11,094 nt of DNA from Firmicutes bacterium UBA5486 (GTDB lineage Bacteria > Bacillota > UBA4882 > UBA10575), in the NCBI GenBank assembly GCA_002427045.1, contig DIPO01000010.1, positions 1 through 11,094 on the forward strand. The letters run 5' to 3'. The notes under the pieces are model-generated. The model did no database searches and was not told where the DNA came from. It worked only from the letters and a program-made list of their open reading frames with translations. Position numbers and translations under genes: made by a program. The first letter of the stretch is position 1. Every line of letters starts with the position of its first letter. Positions 7,074-11,094 of the stretch are shown one piece after another.

Positions 7074-7382
7074 CGGAACATGGGGGTATAGGTGTACTGT
7101 TCTGGTGTGATTGGCGTTAATCCGTTCGATGATCCGGTTTAGAGAATCGTATTTGAACTCTACTTTTCTCCCATCCGGAAGGGTGACTTGTGATAGCCTA
7201 TTTAGTTCATCATAAAGATAAGTTGTTTTTCTGTCCGTACCGCCTTCGTTGGTAATTACTGCGGTAGTATTACCGACCTTGTCATAGTTAAACTCGACAA
7301 CTTTGTTTTCCGGATCAATTAAACCGATGGTCTCCGTTTTAACTAAACGGGAAAGCTCATCGTAGTGGTATCTCTCTTCCAC
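7065..7382 (-). pseudogene. YD-repeat (Rhs/WapA-like) protein remnant
   Basis: About 105 codons that encode four consecutive YD-type repeats: YHYDELSRL, FNYDKVGNT, YLYDELNRL and FKYDSLNRI. These repeats build the hollow beta-cage of Rhs, WapA and Tc-toxin proteins, which are normally 1,000-2,500 residues long with a variable C-terminal toxin. Here only a slice is left. The frame is closed 10 nt upstream of the first codon by a stop, the nearest start is GTG without a ribosome binding site, and the 3' end runs as low-complexity HVPPP into a terminator stem. The repeat pattern is lost after NANHTRTV, which marks the break. It is best read as a gene fragment left after deletion or insertion, not as a working protein. 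Confidence 0.85.
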
Positions 7383-7515
7383 TGTGTGTTTTTATTCGTC
7401 AAATTATCATCTCATAAAAACGTAGGAAACTAGTCAAATTATTTACATACTTTTTTCAATTGTCCAAAATAAACTGAACTAACAAAGTCAAGATATTTTA
7501 GATAAGGGGGGAAAA
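7383..7515. other. AT-rich spacer, no gene
   Basis: AT-rich sequence between the YD-repeat remnant and the terminator of the next gene. No reading frame or repeat of note. Confidence 0.4.
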
Positions 7516-7556
7516 GAAAAGAAGACGCTCATGGTCTTCCCACGCGTCTTCTTTTC
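7516..7556. terminator. Strong bidirectional terminator hairpin
   Basis: A perfect 13-bp stem, GAAAAGAAGACGC (7516-7528) with GCGTCTTCTTTTC (7544-7556), closes a 15-nt loop and has T-rich flanks on both strands. It lies about 40 nt after the stop codon of the 144-residue Cys-rich protein. Confidence 0.85.
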
Positions 7557-7597
7557 CTTTTTAGCATTAAATATGAAGGCAAGACTTAAGGCCACAT

Positions 7598-8032
7598 TCA
7601 TCTCCATACTTCGATTTTACATTTGCCTCCATCCCACAAAGTTTCTTCCACTTTAAACTGGATTGAAGGATCAATTGCTTTGATCATTGCTTCTATAGGG
7701 TCTAAACAATAAATATTACACGGACTACCGGTCATAAATTTCTTTGAAGCAGCACATAGCAAACAACCTTTAGCTTCCGCTGAAAAGTAGCTGTTTTTTT
7801 TATCAATTTTCCAGCACGCACAATTGAATAAATCGGAAAGTTTAATAAATACTTGTTCCGGTTCAGATATCCCAAACTGACTAAGCCGTTGTTTTCCTGA
7901 GATAAATTGTTCTTTCCTTTTTTCCTCAGTTACTTTTTCTAATATCCCTTCTTTTGTGTACCATCGTAATGAATCAACTAGCACCCCCACATAAGCCATT
8001 TGAAGCATTTTAAACTTGTGTTCTAATTCCAT
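7598..8032 (-). CDS. Small Cys-rich protein, ATC hydrolase-like
   Basis: A 144-residue soluble protein. The C-terminal half has seven cysteines (71, 73, 90, 93, 105, 109, 138) in the order CAC, GCLLCAASKKF, PCNIYCLDPIEAMIKAIDP and DGGKCKIEV. This resembles the family named after L-2-amino-thiazoline-4-carboxylic acid hydrolase, which has about this length and conserved Cys and Asp positions. Many family members in Clostridia have no tested activity, and a metal-binding or ligand-binding role is equally possible. The ATG is preceded by GGAGGGG. It sits 80 nt after the ECF sigma gene in the same direction, with a hairpin between (8052-8077), and ends before a strong terminator, so it may be the last gene of that operon. 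Confidence 0.6.
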   Translation of the reverse strand: MELEHKFKMLQMAYVGVLVDSLRWYTKEGILEKVTEEKRKEQFISGKQRLSQFGISEPEQVFIKLSDLFNCACWKIDKKNSYFSAEAKGCLLCAASKKFMTGSPCNIYCLDPIEAMIKAIDPSIQFKVEETLWDGGKCKIEVWR

Positions 8033-8051
8033 TTAAACCCCTCCATTTTTT

Positions 8052-8077
8052 ATTGAGAGCTGATTTGGCTTCTCAAT
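8052..8077. repeat. Hairpin in the gap between sigma factor and Cys-rich gene
   Basis: ATTGAGA (8052-8058) pairs with TCTCAAT (8071-8077), with GC/GC extending the stem past a bulge. It lies about 10 nt before the GGAGGGG site of the Cys-rich gene, where it could affect its translation or act as an operator. No T-tract follows. Confidence 0.35.
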
Positions 8078-8112
8078 AATATTAGTGGGGCAAAAATGTA
8101 TTCTGTGACCTT

Positions 8113-8814
8113 TTATAAATAATTAATCCAATAATTTTTTGTTGGTAAAAGCTGCTCTGATTCATGGTATATATTTATACGGGAGACTAACTCTCTTAAC
8201 TTTTGATACTCTTTATGCAAGTTTACCTCGCAAACATGTTTTTTCATACGGCAATAACAAACCCCTTGAGGATTGAAAAGAATACACTGATTAGATAAAA
8301 AGTTTCTTAGTTTTTTTCTACTACGCGATACCATTTTCCTAACAGTAGTCCCATCTTTGCCAAGTATATAAGCAATCTCTTCATAGGGTAATTGTGCTAC
8401 ATCCCTAAATAAAAATGCTAACCGTGGTTCAGTATCCAAGCAGTGTAAAACACCAGTAAGACATTTATCGCACATTTCCCTTACCCATAGTTTTTTTTCA
8501 ATATCATCGCTAACAGGAATCTGTAGTTCGTCTCCGCTGAAATACGTTTTTAGAAACCTAGTACTATAATACTTTTCATTGCGTGCGTAAGCTACACAAA
8601 CTCGAGATGTAATACTATAAATCCAAGTTGATAGTTTGGACTCACCCTTAAATGTTGGGTAATTTTTTACAATCTGCACCCAAACTTCTTGCGAAGCATC
8701 CTTGGCAAGCTCCTGATCTTGAATCATTCTTCTACACACCGATGAAACCAGTTTACCATAAGTATGCGCAACATCATTAAGACTCAAATTTCTGTTTTCG
8801 CTGCTTAAATTCAA
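8113..8814 (-). CDS. ECF-type RNA polymerase sigma factor with Cys-rich C-terminal tail
   Basis: A sigma-70 family, ECF-like factor that would direct RNA polymerase to a small set of promoters. Numbering from the chosen start, region 2 covers about residues 18-78, with DASQEVW (39-45) and STWIYSI (62-68). Region 4 covers about 112-172, with the helix-turn-helix LPYEEIAYILGKDGTTVRKM and RSRKKLR. A tail of some 60 residues follows, with C177, C186, C188 and C195 (CILFNPQGVCYCRMKK). A CxxC pair (115-118) precedes region 4. The tail may bind metal or sense redox state; that is inference. I chose TTG at 8814 because GGAG lies 8 nt upstream. An open frame reaches a TTG at 8853 but has no binding site there. 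The gene is 42 nt after the CsgG/FG-GAP gene. No anti-sigma factor gene is next to it. Confidence 0.9.
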   Translation of the reverse strand: MNLSSENRNLSLNDVAHTYGKLVSSVCRRMIQDQELAKDASQEVWVQIVKNYPTFKGESKLSTWIYSITSRVCVAYARNEKYYSTRFLKTYFSGDELQIPVSDDIEKKLWVREMCDKCLTGVLHCLDTEPRLAFLFRDVAQLPYEEIAYILGKDGTTVRKMVSRSRKKLRNFLSNQCILFNPQGVCYCRMKKHVCEVNLHKEYQKLRELVSRINIYHESEQLLPTKNYWINYL

Positions 8815-8822
8815 TCTAATCA

Positions 8823-8826
8823 CTCC
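8823..8826 (-). promoter_or_regulatory. Ribosome binding site that sets the sigma factor start
   Basis: GGAG, 8 nt before the TTG at 8814-8812. It argues against the upstream TTG at 8853, which would add 13 residues (WYAVGLVYGVIR and the first Met) unlike an ECF N-terminus. Confidence 0.5.
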
Positions 8827-8856
8827 ATAAACAAGTCCTACAGCGTACCACAAAGA

Positions 8857-9603
8857 CTAAAGTTTAACATTTACATGATATATTGAAGAAGAGCCATTGT
8901 CTTCCAAAATTACAGGCCCAGTTAAAACTATTAACTCGCTATTTCCATCAGCATCAGCGTCAAAATATTCAATATCCCAAATTCGTTCTCCTTTAAACAA
9001 GTTGCTTCTAGAGACAACTTCGAAACAGAGGTTTTGTTCCGACCACTCCAACAGTAGCAATTGGCTAAGTACGCTATCCGGATTTACTTTGGTTTTCTTA
9101 TCACGATTTTCTAAAACAGTCCATAATTCTCTGTTTGGATTACCCTTTTCATCTACCAATTGAGCAAGTATTATTTCATCTTTCCCGTCATTATTAATAT
9201 CAGCAAGCACCCCTGCGGTAACAACGCCTAGGTCTTCGTCTGTAAATTGTAACAGAAAATCTTTATCATAGTATTTTAAATTATCTTTGCTTGCCAGTAA
9301 AAATATAAGTTTTTTATTCGGAAATGGGTAACCACAATATATATGTTGCGCATTTTGGATACTAAAGTTATTATTTGGGGGAAATTGGTAAGTTCCGTCT
9401 GACCCGTGATAGGATATTCTATCATCCCATTCATCAAAACTTCTATAGTAATACCAGTAAAAATACTCATCTAGCCTTGAAACTAAAATACCAAAACTAC
9501 GATATGTTTTAATCCACGTATAGTCATCCCATTTAATTTCCACCGATCCCGCCATTACAATATTTCTTTCATTTTTACCCTCTTTAATAATTGCTAAATC
9601 CAT
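8857..9603 (-). CDS. FG-GAP/VCBS-like beta-propeller part, separated by one UGA
   Basis: About 248 residues with FG-GAP/VCBS-type repeats. The clearest are ADINNDGKDEIILA (from residue 134) and FDADADGNSELIVL (from 214), each with the D-x-N/D-x-D-G-x calcium-loop pattern followed by a hydrophobic strand, as in seven-bladed integrin-like propellers. The frame is the same as that of the upstream CsgG-like gene: its ATG lies 15 nt after that gene's UGA, with the codons V-S-D-E-Y between. No ribosome binding site precedes the ATG and there is no signal peptide. So this is most likely the C-terminal part of one 600-codon secreted protein, either a nonsense-mutated gene or one needing readthrough or reinitiation. 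Confidence 0.75.
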   Translation of the reverse strand: MDLAIIKEGKNERNIVMAGSVEIKWDDYTWIKTYRSFGILVSRLDEYFYWYYYRSFDEWDDRISYHGSDGTYQFPPNNNFSIQNAQHIYCGYPFPNKKLIFLLASKDNLKYYDKDFLLQFTDEDLGVVTAGVLADINNDGKDEIILAQLVDEKGNPNRELWTVLENRDKKTKVNPDSVLSQLLLLEWSEQNLCFEVVSRSNLFKGERIWDIEYFDADADGNSELIVLTGPVILEDNGSSSIYHVNVKL

Positions 9604-9618
9604 ATATTCATCTGATAC

Positions 9619-9621
9619 TCA
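9619..9621 (-). other. In-frame UGA splitting the CsgG-like/FG-GAP gene
   Basis: The codon after KKIWDL is TGA, followed in frame by GTATCAGATGAATAT and then the ATG of the propeller part. A single base change from TGG (Trp) or CGA (Arg) would explain it. No selenocysteine-type hairpin is evident right after it. Trp is TGG in neighbouring genes, so a changed genetic code is not indicated. Confidence 0.8.
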
Positions 9622-10659
9622 CAAATCCCAAATCTTCTTATACTGATTTGAATATCTATAGATTTTCAGTTTATTAAAATTCCAATTTAACCCTACTAAA
9701 TTGGAAACATCATCACCCTGTAAGTTTCCTATCGCGATACAATGAAAACGTTCAGCTAGTTTTTGCCTAAAAGTCACATTAAAAACCGAAGACATTTGAT
9801 TCCCGAATAAAGAGCTTTCATTTGTTCCATAATTTGTAGGCGAACCGGAAAAGTCTCCTACATTCATCGGCCGCTCGATATTCACTCCTCCCAAAGTATC
9901 ACCAGTAACATCGATTGAATGTCCTGCTAATACCAGGCCTGTCTTCACATCAACCACCCGCATGCTAATTGATACTACCGTGCCTGTCTCCGCCATGGTA
10001 CCGATTACCAGCGCATCTACCCCTAAAAACTCGCCGATTTGTTGCGCTGTAGAGGTATCAACCAGTCCACTTAGGCCAAACTTTAGTTCTGCCAATGCTT
10101 CGTTAAGTTGATTCCTTTCGGCAATTCTTAAATGTGGTTTGGTAGCCAGAGTGGTTGATAATCTTTCCGCGAAAAGCTGAGCCTTGGTAAGAGAATTGCC
10201 ATTTAACATAGTAAATGGCATTACTCCAAGATATACTTGTTTTTTTTCAGTTTTTAAAAATACACAGTCGCCATTTTGGGGGGTAATAATAGATTCATTG
10301 ATCGTTCCAATAGAAATCGCTTCACGTATTGTATGAATTTTTATCATCCCTACCGGTTCTTCAAAAAAGCCTAGAACTTCGCCACTAATGGGATCCAATA
10401 ATTGTTCCCCCGGCCTAACGACTTCAAAAACTTGTTCTTCTTGTACTCTATCTTTTGCACCTAAATTAATATAAACTTCATTTCCTTTTACCCCAATTAC
10501 ATACCCTTTTAACGGCATGAACTGCTCTGATATCAAATCAGATAGGATTTTTGCCCCTTCATTGAATCCATTCACTACCTCCGAAGCGGAAATTCCTATA
10601 CTGCTCGCAATAAGAAATAAACCTAATAACAAACTTAAGAATAACTTTAATTGCTTCAT
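9619..10659 (-). CDS. Secreted FlgT/CsgG-like envelope protein (N-terminal part)
   Basis: A 346-residue protein with a signal peptide (residues 1 to about 26: basic MKQLK, hydrophobic core, cut after ISA). Residues about 52-122 form a small beta domain like the C-terminal domain of FlgT (GYVIGVKGNEVYINLGAKD, then VGMIKIHTI). Residues about 142-252 match the CsgG/FlgO-type alpha-beta domain: YLGVMPF, LSTTLATKPHLRIAERNQLNEA, then GEFLGVDALVIGTMAE and ISMRVVDVKTGLVLAGHS. The family assembles outside the inner membrane, in curli export or flagellar rings; in Gram-positives the role is unknown. Residues about 304-346 begin a propeller repeat (FHCIAIGNLQGDDVSNLVGL) that continues past the stop into the next frame. 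The ATG has GTGAGGAT upstream. A palindromic element ends 79 nt before it. The downstream ECF sigma gene may be cotranscribed. Confidence 0.8.
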   Translation of the reverse strand: MKQLKLFLSLLLGLFLIASSIGISASEVVNGFNEGAKILSDLISEQFMPLKGYVIGVKGNEVYINLGAKDRVQEEQVFEVVRPGEQLLDPISGEVLGFFEEPVGMIKIHTIREAISIGTINESIITPQNGDCVFLKTEKKQVYLGVMPFTMLNGNSLTKAQLFAERLSTTLATKPHLRIAERNQLNEALAELKFGLSGLVDTSTAQQIGEFLGVDALVIGTMAETGTVVSISMRVVDVKTGLVLAGHSIDVTGDTLGGVNIERPMNVGDFSGSPTNYGTNESSLFGNQMSSVFNVTFRQKLAERFHCIAIGNLQGDDVSNLVGLNWNFNKLKIYRYSNQYKKIWDL

Positions 10660-10737
10660 AATCGATTATCCTCACCAAAAGTATCTTTTCAGTAACCAGA
10701 CATTTATAATATGGGGAACTAGCATAATTACCTAAGT

Positions 10738-10855
10738 TAAGGAATTGCATAATTCGTTTAGTTAAGATTTAACCACAATATATTGATAGCCTAATATTAG
10801 TCAAACACTATATATACTGGTTAAATGGGAGTTTCGGTAATTATGCAATTCCTTA
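10738..10855. repeat. Palindromic MITE/REP-like element, copy B
   Basis: An 118-nt element with perfect 17-bp terminal inverted repeats: TAAGGAATTGCATAATT (10738-10754) and its complement (10839-10855). After 12 unpaired positions on each side, a second 9-bp inverted block follows in register (ATTTAACCA / TGGTTAAAT), so the whole can form one long hairpin. The outer arms and the ACCACAATATA block are shared with copy A at 4640-4750. TA dinucleotides at the outer ends would fit TA-target insertion. There is no coding capacity. It lies 79 nt upstream of the CsgG-like start. Confidence 0.65.
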
Positions 10856-11011
10856 TTATATTAATCGTCATTCTGTAATATATTTTTAGTATTATTAAAA
10901 TTTCGCCTTTACAATGAGCTCCGGCAAACTGGGTAGAGACCAGTTCTTCACACTCTGCCTTAATTTTGCTTGTTCAGTTAGTTTTTTACTTGTTTCTAAC
11001 GATAAATACAT
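10856..11011. other. Array trailer region, no supported gene
   Basis: Between the palindromic element and the degenerate last CRISPR repeat. Short open frames exist on both strands (about 40-51 codons) but none has a ribosome binding site or a recognisable product. Confidence 0.4.
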
Positions 11012-11094
11012 TGAAGAGAAAAAGGAAGCTGGACTAAAAACATGAACCATCCCCAGCTATCCGTTTGTTCTTTGCCGGTTTCAATTCCTCATAG
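11012..11094 (-). CRISPR. Leader-distal end of a CRISPR array (type I-B-like), cut by window edge
   Basis: The last 17 bases (11078-11094) are GTTTCAATTCCTCATAG, the start of a 30-nt repeat of the family GTTTTTAG...ATTGAAAC (minus-strand reading). Exactly 36 nt to the left (spacer 11042-11077) ends another copy of the opposite repeat end: GACTAAAAAC (11032-11041), with scattered matches (AG, T, G) further left before identity is lost by about 11027. On the minus strand, the likely transcribed strand, this is a last repeat with an intact 5' end and a decayed 3' end, as is usual at the trailer of an array. So the array, its leader and any cas genes should lie beyond the right edge. Confidence 0.85.

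Noticed and set aside
9327..9342. TAACCACAATATAT, shared with the palindromic element at 10738
   Set aside because: It lies inside the propeller coding frame without the element's arms or an inverted partner. A chance match in AT-rich sequence.
9276..9470. Minus-strand open frame of 64 codons
   Set aside because: Out-of-frame shadow inside the FG-GAP coding region.
9570..9621. UGA as a selenocysteine codon in the CsgG-like gene
   Set aside because: No bacterial SECIS-like hairpin follows the UGA, and the site (WDL-UGA-VSDEY) has no redox motif.
10895..11050. Minus-strand frame of 51 codons (MVHVFSPASFF... ending LIVKAKF) across the spacer and degenerate repeat
   Set aside because: No ribosome binding site at a useful distance, overlap with the CRISPR spacer, and an equally long frame on the other strand. 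Probably chance.

Overview
The window is AT-rich, with strong AGGAGG-type ribosome binding sites, some TTG starts and a type I-B-like CRISPR repeat family. This suggests a low-GC Gram-positive bacterium (Bacillota, probably Clostridia-like). That placement is an inference from style and gene families, not from a marker gene. Every gene I can support, including the YD-repeat remnant, lies on the minus strand; only a transposase remnant is on the plus strand. I see no rRNA, tRNA or cas genes.

Reading from the left: a large polytopic membrane protein with two extracytoplasmic glutamine-amidotransferase-like (DUF4350-like) domains (32-2476); an intergenic stretch ending in a bidirectional terminator; a DEAD-box RNA helicase with a DbpA-type RNA-binding tail (2959-4575); an 880-base noncoding island (4576-5454); an Lgt-family membrane protein with a Cys-rich variant signature (5455-6216); a small four-helix membrane protein (6275-6652); a degraded patch with an IS3-type transposase remnant and a YD-repeat (Rhs-like) remnant (6846-7382); a small Cys-rich protein resembling the L-2-amino-thiazoline-4-carboxylate hydrolase family (7598-8032); and an apparent operon of a secreted FlgT/CsgG-like protein with a beta-propeller-like tail split by one in-frame UGA, followed by an ECF sigma factor with a Cys-rich C-terminus (8113-10659).

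The least ordinary content is outside the genes. The right edge (11012-11094) holds the leader-distal end of a CRISPR array: 17 nt of a repeat cut by the window end, one 36-nt spacer, and a degenerate last repeat. A complete, solitary 30-nt repeat of the same family sits 5.8 kb away in the noncoding island (5185-5214), in the same orientation, with no second repeat beside it. Two related palindromic elements of 110-118 nt (4640-4750 and 10738-10855) lie 65-80 nt upstream of the helicase and CsgG-like start codons and look like a MITE or REP-type family.

The genes do not form one obvious pathway. The clearest functional unit is the CsgG-like/FG-GAP protein plus ECF sigma factor, which could be an envelope-linked regulatory or structural module. 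The region from 6.7 to 7.5 kb shows decay by insertion and deletion.
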